From Acidobacteria bacterium AH-259-L09 (lineage in GTDB: Bacteria; Acidobacteriota; UBA6911; RPQK01), in the NCBI GenBank assembly GCA_027717875.1, contig JALLOL010000190.1, positions 1-5,045 of the forward strand: a stretch of 5,045 nt of DNA, written 5' to 3'. A program made the translations under genes and the position numbers. Positions 1 to 5,045 of the stretch are shown one piece after another. How positions within the stretch are numbered: position 1 is the first letter of the stretch; each line of letters begins with the position of its first letter. Under the pieces are notes generated by a model. That model was given only the letters and a program-made list of their open reading frames with translations, had not been told where the DNA came from and did no database searches.

Positions 1-13
1 GATTAAATTTCAT
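1..13 (-). CDS. 5' end of a further gene, cut off by the window edge
   Basis: Reading leftward, an AAGGAG Shine-Dalgarno sequence (26 to 21) is followed after 7 nt by an ATG at 13 to 11, then codons giving M-K-F-N before the window ends. The spacing and strength of the ribosome-binding site make this a believable start. It lies 175 nt after the stop of the NHL-repeat gene on the same strand, so it may be the next operon gene. Nothing can be said about its product. Confidence 0.55.
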
Positions 14-188
14 TTGTGTTCTCCTTTATTTTGTTTAACTAAGATTTTCAGCTCAACAATCTCAGCTCCAGTTTGTCATTTCACCTTATAAGACGATTGA
101 GGGTCTGCAATTCTTCGGCCAAAGTTCATGAAAAGCGGCCTACTCTCGAATCAATATCCTGCTGCTAGCGCAGGTGTGATTCATTCAG
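14..188. other. Intergenic region after the NHL gene
   Basis: This 175-nt gap has no coding frame that I believe. It contains a short inverted repeat (CCTGC at 158-162, GCAGG at 170-174, 7-nt loop) just after the NHL stop codon. No T-run follows it on either strand, so it is not a convincing intrinsic terminator. The left end carries the ribosome-binding site of the next minus-strand gene. An A/T-rich stretch (about 27 to 60) could hold a promoter for that gene, but I see no clear -35/-10 pair. Confidence 0.4.
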
Positions 189-1163
189 TCATTGGATGGG
201 TGCGAACTTCTGGATCCGATTGTTGCCAAAATCTACAACATAAACGTTGCCTTCTTCATCGAACGTCATATCTGTCGGTCGCTCAAACTGACCAGGACCG
301 GTACCCTGGGAACCAAAGGCCACCAAGAACTCTCCCTCGGGCGTGAACTTCTGAATGCGATGGTTGTAAAAGTCTGCCACAAATATGTTTCCGTCCGGGC
401 TGACGGCAACCGCCGTGGCCACGCTGAACCAGCCGTGGGCGCTGCCAGGGATATTTATGGCCAACGGACCACCCCATTTGCGCAGGAAGGTCCCATCTGA
501 GCTGAAAACCTGGATCCGGTCGTTGTAGGCATCCGCCACCACCACATCTCCATTGGGAAGAAGAGCCACATCAGTGGGGTAGTTGAAGAACTCTGCCCGG
601 AAGCCTTTTTCACCTGTCGTCCCATATTGCCGGATGAATTCCCCATTTGGACCCAGGAATTGGACGCGGTAGTTGTAAAAATCCGCCACGTACAGGCGCC
701 CGTCCGCATTCACAGCGACCCCACCCGGGGCATCGAATTGCCCCGGACCGGAGCCGGAGGAACCGACAATTCCCAAGGACTCTCCTTCAAAACTGAAGAT
801 TTGGATGCGGTCATTTAGATATTCGGCCACATAGAACTTCTTACCTTCAATGTCCAGGTGCATCGGTCGACTCAGCTCACCAGGGCCGTCGCCTTCTTTT
901 CCGAACTGCCCAAGAAACTCCCCACTCCTGTCAAATACCTGAATCCGGTTATTGCCGGCGTCGCTCACGAAAACTTTGCCCCCGGCAACAGCGATCCCGA
1001 TCGGATCCTGGAACTCGCCCGGACCATCTCCGGGCACACCCCAGGCTCGGACAAATTGGTAGCCGGGCTCCTGCGCAGCTGCAAACCAAAACCACCAGGC
1101 GACTAACCCGATAGCTGCAATCAAAACTACGGCACTAACCAGATAGACCGATTTGTATCTCAT
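189..1163 (-). CDS. Membrane-anchored NHL-repeat β-propeller protein
   Basis: A 324-aa protein. Residues 7-29 form one hydrophobic segment, so it is probably an uncleaved anchor placing the rest in the periplasm. The remainder is six NHL repeats (about 49-88, 95-135, 140-181, 190-231, 245-284, 290-324). Each has a 'GxGPGxF..P.gvav' entry, a 'vyVaD..NnRIQ.F' strand pair and a 'GeFl..fG' turn, and together they should close one six-bladed propeller. NHL propellers usually bind proteins or ligands or act as scaffolds. No catalytic motif is visible and there are no cysteines, so direct thiol metal binding is unlikely. The ATG at 1163 lies 23 nt after the TAG that would end the extended MerT-like selenoprotein reading. 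Only a weak, distant GGAG precedes it, so translation may depend on coupling. Its role beside mercury-transport genes is unknown. Confidence 0.9.
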   Translation of the reverse strand: MRYKSVYLVSAVVLIAAIGLVAWWFWFAAAQEPGYQFVRAWGVPGDGPGEFQDPIGIAVAGGKVFVSDAGNNRIQVFDRSGEFLGQFGKEGDGPGELSRPMHLDIEGKKFYVAEYLNDRIQIFSFEGESLGIVGSSGSGPGQFDAPGGVAVNADGRLYVADFYNYRVQFLGPNGEFIRQYGTTGEKGFRAEFFNYPTDVALLPNGDVVVADAYNDRIQVFSSDGTFLRKWGGPLAINIPGSAHGWFSVATAVAVSPDGNIFVADFYNHRIQKFTPEGEFLVAFGSQGTGPGQFERPTDMTFDEEGNVYVVDFGNNRIQKFAPIQ

Positions 1164-1186
1164 CGCTCAACACATCTCCAATGTCA

Positions 1187-1564
1187 CTAACGTCCGGCTG
1201 AACCAGGGTTCACCTTGTCTTTGAATTGCTGGATGTCTACTCCTGTCAGGAGCTGGCAGAACTGGCAACCTGCGCTCCCCCCCTTAGCTCAAAAGGGCAG
1301 TCTCCAAAACCACAGCAAGGCCACCAGGAAGGTGTTGACAACGAGGATGACTCGAGCGTTACGATGACCTTGCTTGCGCACCCAGACCCGCCAGTGAGCG
1401 TAAGCAAGAAAAACCACGGAGGTTATAAACAGGGCTAGCGCCAGCTCTCCGACGACCACCCGGGCCGCCGCGGCACTGCCCACCGAAATAAACGAGAGCA
1501 ATACCGGCAGGAGTCATCACCAGGGCAAAGACAATATGAGGCTAACCCAACTTGACCGTTTCAT
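1187..1564 (-). CDS. MerT-like membrane selenoprotein with tandem Sec (UU) in place of the Cys pair
   Basis: The ATG at 1564 is preceded by AAGGAGAGG (1584-1576) and lies 28 nt after the upstream merT stop. The frame stays open to a TAG at 1189-1187 apart from three TGA codons: codons 16 and 17 (1519-1514) and codon 92 (1291-1289). Read as Sec, the product is 125 aa with three predicted membrane segments (about 7-30, 38-56, 70-88). The first aligns without gaps to its upstream MerT neighbour: CC-ILPV-(3)-F-(2)-GSAA there is UU-LLPV-(3)-F-(2)-GSAA here. Membrane segment 2 ends in L-A-Y in both. In MerT that Cys pair takes Hg(II) from MerP. The Cys pair found in the MerT loop between segments 2 and 3 is absent. 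After U92 comes a 33-residue tail with C100-x2-C103. Alternatives are termination at the third TGA (1289; 91 aa) or a decayed paralogue with two stops. The Sec reading is inference from alignment and layout. Confidence 0.65.
1249..1278 (-). promoter_or_regulatory. Candidate bacterial SECIS hairpin for the third in-frame UGA
   Basis: On the minus strand, GGAGC (1278-1274) and GCAG (1273-1270) pair with CTGC (1259-1256) and GCTCC (1253-1249). There is one 2-nt bulge (CA) and a 10-nt apical loop that begins with G. The apical stem starts 15 nt after the UGA at 1291-1289. A hairpin immediately 3' of the UGA with a G at the start of its apical loop is what SelB recognises in bacteria. The nine base pairs are seen directly; the SECIS function is inferred. 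Confidence 0.5.
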
Positions 1565-1575
1565 AGTTAATATTT

Positions 1576-1584
1576 CCTCTCCTT
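1576..1584 (-). promoter_or_regulatory. Ribosome-binding site of the MerT-like selenoprotein gene
   Basis: AAGGAGAGG sits 11 nt before the ATG at 1564, in the short gap after the merT stop codon. It matters because it fixes a start upstream of the two in-frame TGA codons. The rival TTG at 1501, downstream of the TGAs, has no Shine-Dalgarno sequence and would drop most of membrane segment 1. Confidence 0.7.
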
Positions 1585-1592
1585 ATCTTGTT

Positions 1593-1999
1593 TCAAAGGA
1601 TCATCCAACCGTAGTACGGGAAGGTAGATAGCACGAGCACCATGATGGCAGCAATCCATATTGCAACGCGCTGCTGGCGCCGGTTCTCGGGCATCGAACA
1701 ACTGTGTGCTGGGGCACATTCCACCTTCCTAGGTCTGTAAGCCAGGTAAAAGCTGATCCCCAGCAGAAGGACGGTCGACCCCAGGAAGTAGGGGCGCAGC
1801 GGCGCCAGCTTCACCCCCAGGGCCGCCGAACCGAACCCGAGGAACCCCACGGCTACCGGCAAAATGCAACACACCGAGGCACCAACGCGCCTATGACGAC
1901 ACCTACCGGAGCCCAGTGAGATTTTCCTTTCAATTTACCTGTCTGAATGTTTTCATTTTTGTTGGTGCAGCAGGAGCTGCTCGCAAGAGCGTTTTTCAT
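1593..1999 (-). CDS. merT: MerT-family mercuric-ion transport protein, frameshifted in this sequence
   Basis: An AGGAGGT ribosome-binding site (2010-2004) precedes the ATG at 1999. The first 40 codons (Cys pair at 10-11, then a hydrophobic start of membrane segment 1) run into a stop unless one base is restored near 1880. Adding one G on the coding strand gives V-A-S-V-C-C-I-L-P and joins the 93-codon downstream frame, making a 135-aa protein. MerT is an inner-membrane protein of about 116 aa with three helices that receives Hg(II) from MerP and delivers it to the cytosol. The family hallmarks are present: a vicinal Cys pair in helix 1 (44-45) followed by a Pro, helix 2 (about 68-88), a loop with C95 and C101 six residues apart, and helix 3 (about 112-132). 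The longer N-terminus with an extra Cys pair is unusual. The shift may be a sequencing error or a real mutation; no slippery motif is seen. Without repair, the open part (1593-1874) lacks half of helix 1. Confidence 0.8.
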
Positions 2000-2003
2000 C
2001 CTT

Positions 2004-2010
2004 ACCTCCT
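2004..2010 (-). promoter_or_regulatory. Strong Shine-Dalgarno of the merT-like gene
   Basis: AGGAGGT is a near-perfect anti-16S match, 4 nt before the ATG at 1999. It shows that translation begins well upstream of the frameshift, so the 93-codon open frame alone is not the true gene. Confidence 0.75.
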
Positions 2011-2012
2011 TA

Positions 2013-2050
2013 TTGGTCCCCATCCCTTGGTGTAGGATCTAGAGGACCAA
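2013..2050 (-). repeat. Inverted repeat / RNA hairpin before the merT ribosome-binding site
   Basis: TTGGTCC (2013-2019 on the plus strand) and GGACCAA (2044-2050) are perfect 7-bp complements. Inside them ATCC (2022-2025) and GGAT (2035-2038) pair again across a small asymmetric internal loop. On the transcript the hairpin ends 2 nt before the merT Shine-Dalgarno. There is no T-run, so it is not a terminator. It could be an RNA-processing or translation-control element or a protein-binding palindrome. Confidence 0.45.
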
Positions 2051-2070
2051 ACGTATGCCAGCTGGAATTG

Positions 2071-2586
2071 TCACGAGATCTCATATCTCTCGAGCCAAAG
2101 TGTTAGTGGATGGCCATGATGGCCCTCTGGCACAATCTCTTTTAGCCTACCTGTCAAAGTTACCTTGCACTGCGTGCCTTTCTCAGCAAGAAGTTCCTGG
2201 AGCCTTCCTATTAGCTCAGCATTGTCGAGCACGAATCGAACCTGACCTTGCGCAACCAATAGTGCAGGCTCTCCATTCCAATCGACCACCTGACCGGTTG
2301 CTTCCACCCGGATGATCCGTGGAGTGAAGCCAGCCTTTCTCACGGCCGGTTCGACCTCCTGAAGATCTACCAGCCCTTCTTGCCTTGCCTCAAGCTCTGC
2401 TTTGCCTTGGTCAACAAAGATCTTTACTTCCCGGACGCCCTCAATTTTGCTCAGTCTTTTTTCTAAGCCATAGGCACAGAAGGGACAGGTGAGCCCATCG
2501 ACTTCAATGGTCACTTTTTTGACTTGGGCAGCGCCAAAAGGCGCGGCCAAGATCATAAGAACTAAAGCAAGAAAAATCTTTCTCAT
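2071..2586 (-). CDS. Secreted HMA-domain (MerP-like) metal-binding protein with an extra C-terminal domain
   Basis: A 171-aa protein with AGGAGG (2597-2592) 5 nt before its ATG. Residues 1-20 are a typical cleavable signal peptide (R-K, hydrophobic core, A-A before Q21), so it acts in the periplasm. Residues 24-92 form a heavy-metal-associated domain with the motif G-L-T-C34-P-F-C37 where MerP has GMTCxxC. Periplasmic MerP binds Hg(II) with this Cys pair and passes it to MerT, whose gene follows 71 nt downstream. MerP is about 90 aa, so the second half (93-171) is extra. It looks β-rich, holds one Cys (140) and a His cluster (H-H-G-H, 156-159), and I do not recognise it. The Phe inside CxxC and the added domain differ from classical MerP, so metal specificity (Hg, Cu or other) is open. 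Confidence 0.85.
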   Translation of the reverse strand: MRKIFLALVLMILAAPFGAAQVKKVTIEVDGLTCPFCAYGLEKRLSKIEGVREVKIFVDQGKAELEARQEGLVDLQEVEPAVRKAGFTPRIIRVEATGQVVDWNGEPALLVAQGQVRFVLDNAELIGRLQELLAEKGTQCKVTLTGRLKEIVPEGHHGHPLTLWLERYEIS

Positions 2587-2591
2587 ATCTT

Positions 2592-2597
2592 CCTCCT
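2592..2597 (-). promoter_or_regulatory. Ribosome-binding site of the HMA-domain gene
   Basis: AGGAGG stands 5 nt before the ATG at 2586, in the 63-nt gap after the β-barrel gene. It confirms the start that gives the signal peptide. No terminator-like hairpin is visible in this gap, which favours cotranscription. Confidence 0.7.
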
Positions 2598-2649
2598 TCT
2601 CAATTAATTAGATTCTCTCGATGACATACCATACAGCGCTATTCTCAGT

Positions 2650-3588
2650 TCAGCGTATGAGCCAACGACCTCCCACCGTGAATCCCGGCTGGAACTTCAA
2701 CTGCGTCCCATTCAGGTTCTGCCCAACGGGCAACTTGAGGGACGCCTCCACAAGGAAATTTCCCGGGATGAGTTGGATACCAGGGGAGAGGTAAATCACG
2801 TGCCCCCCCGAATCTGCCACAGGAAGACCATCAGCGCGGCTTCCGGCTGAGTACTCCCCGTTTAGCTCCAAATACGCGTTGAGGTGATTTCTAGCCGGGT
2901 ACAGATCGTAGACAACCGGCAGCAATCGGTATCCGATAGAGAGGTTGTATTGCAAAGAATCACCAAAAGCGAATGTGTTGGCTTCGGTCTTAAAGTTATA
3001 AGTTACATCTGCGTTGAATCCTACGCGCCGCCGCACGTGCGTGAAAGCAGCTCCCAGAGAATAATCAACTGACCCTGATCCCAACTGCAGTGGTGGTGGC
3101 AGGCGTTGTCCCTGCTCATCTATTTCATCATCTTTTCCGGTGGGGAACTTCACTCTGCTCTTTATTGCAATTCGCGTTGTCCAGTCTTTGGCGTCTCTCT
3201 GTAAGGCCAGGTACTTCGCAGCTATGAAAAAGTCCCCCAGTCCCCTGCTTGACAGCGTGCGCTCCTTACCATCCTGGGTCAGACGCATCTCTTTATGCAG
3301 GACAGGCACACCCGCAGCCATCACTAACTTGTTGGGCACAACCTCGTAGGGAAACACGATCGGTATCCCAAAAATGGACACATCCCTGTCCAACGGGTCC
3401 GGGCTGCTCTCTCCGGCGCTGAGAAGGTCCGAGCGATTGATCGTAAACAAAAAGCTGCGCACGGCGGCTCCTTGCAGGCCATTCACAAAGGCGGTGTCGG
3501 TGTTAATGGGTGGACCCTGAGCCCAGATTAACTGAGACGAACCGAAAGACCCTACGGAGAAAAACACCAGCGCAATGTATTTGTTCAT
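2650..3588 (-). CDS. Probable outer-membrane β-barrel protein (MetA-pathway/phenol-degradation 'transporter' type)
   Basis: A 312-aa protein with a signal peptide at residues 1-23 (cleavage likely after I-W-A, before Q24). The mature part has alternating polar and hydrophobic strands, many Gly/Tyr/Phe residues, phrases such as 'GLGDFFIAAKY', 'YSLGAAFTHV' and 'GFNADVTYNF', and a C-terminal strand ending in Arg (G-G-R-W-L-I-R). This resembles proteins annotated as transporters of the MetA-pathway-of-phenol-degradation family, predicted outer-membrane barrels of about 250-320 aa. That name is historical and says little about substrate. It is the first gene of the minus-strand series and lies 63 nt upstream of the HMA gene, so it may let metal or a metal complex across the outer membrane (inference). 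The ribosome-binding site is weak (AAAGGG, over 10 nt from the ATG). There are no Cys residues. Confidence 0.75.
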   Translation of the reverse strand: MNKYIALVFFSVGSFGSSQLIWAQGPPINTDTAFVNGLQGAAVRSFLFTINRSDLLSAGESSPDPLDRDVSIFGIPIVFPYEVVPNKLVMAAGVPVLHKEMRLTQDGKERTLSSRGLGDFFIAAKYLALQRDAKDWTTRIAIKSRVKFPTGKDDEIDEQGQRLPPPLQLGSGSVDYSLGAAFTHVRRRVGFNADVTYNFKTEANTFAFGDSLQYNLSIGYRLLPVVYDLYPARNHLNAYLELNGEYSAGSRADGLPVADSGGHVIYLSPGIQLIPGNFLVEASLKLPVGQNLNGTQLKFQPGFTVGGRWLIR

Positions 3589-3834
3589 GTCGTTTTTATT
3601 TCCCTTTGTTGTGTCACATCTTCTCTCACACCCTTAAGACGAACGCGACTAGGAAAAACTTCGCAGAAAATTAAACAATCAGAAAAAGTCGGCGGGCTCG
3701 GCCAGAGACCGTCTTTCGTGCACAGGCAAAAGATGGCAAAGTGTAGGGGGCTGCAATCCTGGAAGGAAATTTGTAAAAATACAGAAGTTTTCGGTCTGTT
3801 GAATCGTCTTACTCTTTAGAAGGCAGAAAAATAC
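3589..3834. promoter_or_regulatory. Divergent intergenic region with presumed promoters for both gene sets
   Basis: These 246 nt separate the minus-strand metal-transport series from the plus-strand sigma/anti-sigma pair, so each should have a promoter here. I could not pick a confident -35/-10 box or ECF-type GGAAC/-10 element on either strand. A loose near-palindrome (GTGT at 3611-3614, ACAC at 3628-3631) lies just upstream of the barrel gene, and A/T-rich stretches occur at about 3655-3690 and 3765-3785. The sigma factor's AGAAGG (3818-3823) is 11 nt before its GTG start. No CDS is supported here. Confidence 0.4.
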
Positions 3835-4377
3835 GTGGACCTTCAGGTCGGTGAGGCCATCGAGCGATGCCGCAAGGGAGATATTGATGCGCTTGAGCCC
3901 ATATATCGTCAATACAGAGACCTCGTTTTCAGAATTTGCTATCGAATGGCTGGGAATTCGGCCCAAGCCGCAGATTGGACTCAGGAGATCTTTATTCGCG
4001 TCTTTGAAAAGATACGTTCTTACAGGGGCAATGCCAAGTTTTCAACGTGGCTCTACAGGGTGGCTACAAATTACTGCCTGGACCAGCTCAAAACTACTCG
4101 AGAAACGGTCTCGCTGGAGTCCCTTGCAGAGCGGGCAGCTAATGACGATCCTGGAGAACGGCTATTGAGTGAGGAAAGGCATTCAGCCGTGTGGAACGCA
4201 TTGCGAAGCTTAAATCCAAAACTGAGGGGCGTCCTGGTTTTGAAAGATCTGGAGGAGCTCAGCTATGCAGAGATCAGTCGGATTCTGGAGATTCCAGAAG
4301 GGACCGTGGCTTCGCGGCTCAATCAGGCTCGAAAGGAGCTGGCGGATAAGTTGAAAAACTATTCCGCCATGAAATGA
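3835..4377 (+). CDS. ECF-family RNA polymerase sigma factor
   Basis: A 180-aa protein, the usual ECF length. Sigma region 2 covers about residues 12-85: 'YRQYRDLVFRICYRM', the acidic '..AADWTQEIFIRVF' core-binding helix, and 'FSTWLYRVATNYCLDQL' for -10 recognition. A linker follows to about 115. Region 4 covers about 117-173: 'LRGVLVLKDLEELSYAEISRILEIPEGTVASRLNQARKEL', a helix-turn-helix for the -35. Start: GTG at 3835, preceded by AGAAGG; an in-frame TAG at 3817 and no ATG rule out longer versions. Its partner anti-sigma gene starts 1 nt after the stop. ECF factors are normally held by the partner until an envelope or chemical signal releases them and usually control their own operon. The divergent barrel/mer-like operon is a natural second target (inference). 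Confidence 0.95.
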   Translation: MDLQVGEAIERCRKGDIDALEPIYRQYRDLVFRICYRMAGNSAQAADWTQEIFIRVFEKIRSYRGNAKFSTWLYRVATNYCLDQLKTTRETVSLESLAERAANDDPGERLLSEERHSAVWNALRSLNPKLRGVLVLKDLEELSYAEISRILEIPEGTVASRLNQARKELADKLKNYSAMK

Positions 4378-4378
4378 G

Positions 4379-5045
4379 ATGAATCAAAACTGTCAATCGA
4401 TTAGAGTGGATCTTTCCGCCTATTTGGACAGCGAACTGAGTGCAGAGAATGGCAGACAGATCGCAGAACATTTGCGTCTGTGCCCGGACTGCACGAAGGA
4501 GCTGTCAACTCTGGAAAGTGCCAGAAACTCTCTGTCTGAGATCAAGGCAGTTCCGGAAGTCCTCGATCAATGGAATCTGATCCGCTCTCGGCTGCGGCAG
4601 AGCAGTCAAGCATCTGCCCCGTTTTTTTCTTTCGTTTTCCCGCGCTGGATACCGGTGGCCGCTTCTCTATTCTTGATCATTTTGGGCGCGCTCTTTTGGC
4701 CATTCTCCGCTAACCCAATCACGGACGTTGAGCCTTATTTTGGTTTGTACCTTCTCGCAGCACAAGCTAGCGATGTGCTTTCTTCACAAATCTCACCCCA
4801 AGAGATTCAGGCATTGAACCTGGACTTTCCGGTTTATGCCGTATCAGCTGTGAATTCTTGGACCCGAAAAGGAATCTATTTTCACAAGCTCCATGGTCAG
4901 CCTGTGATTCAGATCTTTTATACCAATGCGGCCGGAGAGACTTACTGTGTCTTTGAGCAATCGAAGACGCACTCTCTCGATTTTGGCAATCGAGAGACGC
5001 GGCAGGAGTTCATTCAAAATCAGATTTGCACCAAGCTTGCCAGTC
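4379..5045 (+). CDS. Zinc-finger membrane anti-sigma factor (3' end beyond the window)
   Basis: Open from ATG 4379 to the window edge (222 codons, no stop). The start lies 1 nt after the sigma-factor stop without its own strong ribosome-binding site, so translational coupling is likely. Residues 5-38 carry the zf-HC2 anti-sigma pattern: C5, then H31-x3-C35-x2-C38 in 'AEHLRLCPDC'. This domain binds sigma region 2/4 and often zinc. Residues about 91-108 are the only membrane segment, giving a cytoplasmic sigma-binding part and an extracytoplasmic sensor part. The sensor (from about 110) has two further cysteines (C190, C217) and no domain I recognise. A Cys-containing periplasmic part beside metal-transport genes could sense thiophilic metal or redox state, but this is only a suggestion. 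Confidence 0.9.
   Translation, partial: MNQNCQSIRVDLSAYLDSELSAENGRQIAEHLRLCPDCTKELSTLESARNSLSEIKAVPEVLDQWNLIRSRLRQSSQASAPFFSFVFPRWIPVAASLFLIILGALFWPFSANPITDVEPYFGLYLLAAQASDVLSSQISPQEIQALNLDFPVYAVSAVNSWTRKGIYFHKLHGQPVIQIFYTNAAGETYCVFEQSKTHSLDFGNRETRQEFIQNQICTKLAS

Noticed and set aside
158..174. Inverted repeat after the NHL stop as a terminator.
   Set aside because: The stem is only 5 bp and no T-run follows in the transcribed direction.
1289..1501. A 70-codon frame starting at TTG 1501 taken as the complete gene.
   Set aside because: There is no Shine-Dalgarno before the TTG, and most of membrane segment 1 would be lost. The upstream ATG with AAGGAGAGG is in the same frame.
1480..1564. Explaining the two TGAs by two compensating frameshifts; the shifted frame is also hydrophobic (M-T-P-A-G-I-A-L-V-Y-F-G).
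   Set aside because: It needs two separate indels within about 60 nt and loses the gapless match to MerT (pair position, L-P-V, G-S-A-A). The tandem-Sec reading needs none. I keep it as a less likely alternative.
3611..3631. Loose near-palindrome upstream of the β-barrel gene as an operator.
   Set aside because: Only the outer four bases on each side match; this could easily arise by chance.
3679..3966. A minus-strand 95-codon open frame over the sigma-factor start.
   Set aside because: It overlaps a clear ECF sigma gene on the other strand, has no recognisable protein features and no ribosome-binding site.
189..4377. Global recoding of TGA (alternative genetic code) to explain the in-frame TGAs.
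   Set aside because: The NHL, HMA, β-barrel, MerT and sigma genes all end in TGA at sensible lengths, so TGA is a normal stop elsewhere.

Overview
The window looks like part of a chromosome from a Gram-negative bacterium. It encodes an outer-membrane β-barrel candidate, periplasmic proteins with signal peptides and an ECF sigma/anti-sigma pair. I cannot name the genus. Nearly every gene is closely packed, and TGA is the usual stop codon, so the standard bacterial code applies. One gene (minus strand, from 1564) contains in-frame TGA codons best explained as selenocysteine, so the host is probably a Sec-decoding bacterium. No selA/B/C/D gene lies in the window.

Layout: a minus-strand, operon-like series runs leftward from about 3588 to the left edge. 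In transcription order it is (1) a 312-aa probable outer-membrane β-barrel protein; (2) a 171-aa secreted protein with an HMA (MerP-like) domain; (3) a MerT-family inner-membrane mercury-transport protein, frameshifted by one base in this sequence; (4) a second, smaller MerT-like membrane protein whose vicinal Cys-Cys position is encoded by two consecutive TGA codons; (5) a membrane-anchored six-bladed NHL-repeat β-propeller; and (6) the first codons of another gene at the edge, with a good ribosome-binding site. Intergenic gaps are 23 to 175 nt with no convincing terminator.

A 246-nt intergenic region separates this series from a divergent plus-strand pair: an ECF sigma factor (GTG start at 3835), followed after 1 nt by a zinc-finger anti-sigma factor with one membrane segment, cut off by the right edge.

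Working model (inference): a metal-ion, possibly Hg(II), handling system. The barrel would sit in the outer membrane, the HMA protein would bind metal in the periplasm, and the two MerT-type proteins would pass it through the inner membrane, one by Cys-Cys and one by Sec-Sec. There is no merA, merB or merR-like gene here, so the fate of the metal is unknown. The divergent sigma/anti-sigma pair may control the operon. The most interesting point is the tandem UGA-UGA aligned exactly with the metal-binding Cys pair of MerT, plus a third in-frame UGA followed at the right distance by a SECIS-like hairpin and a CxxC tail.
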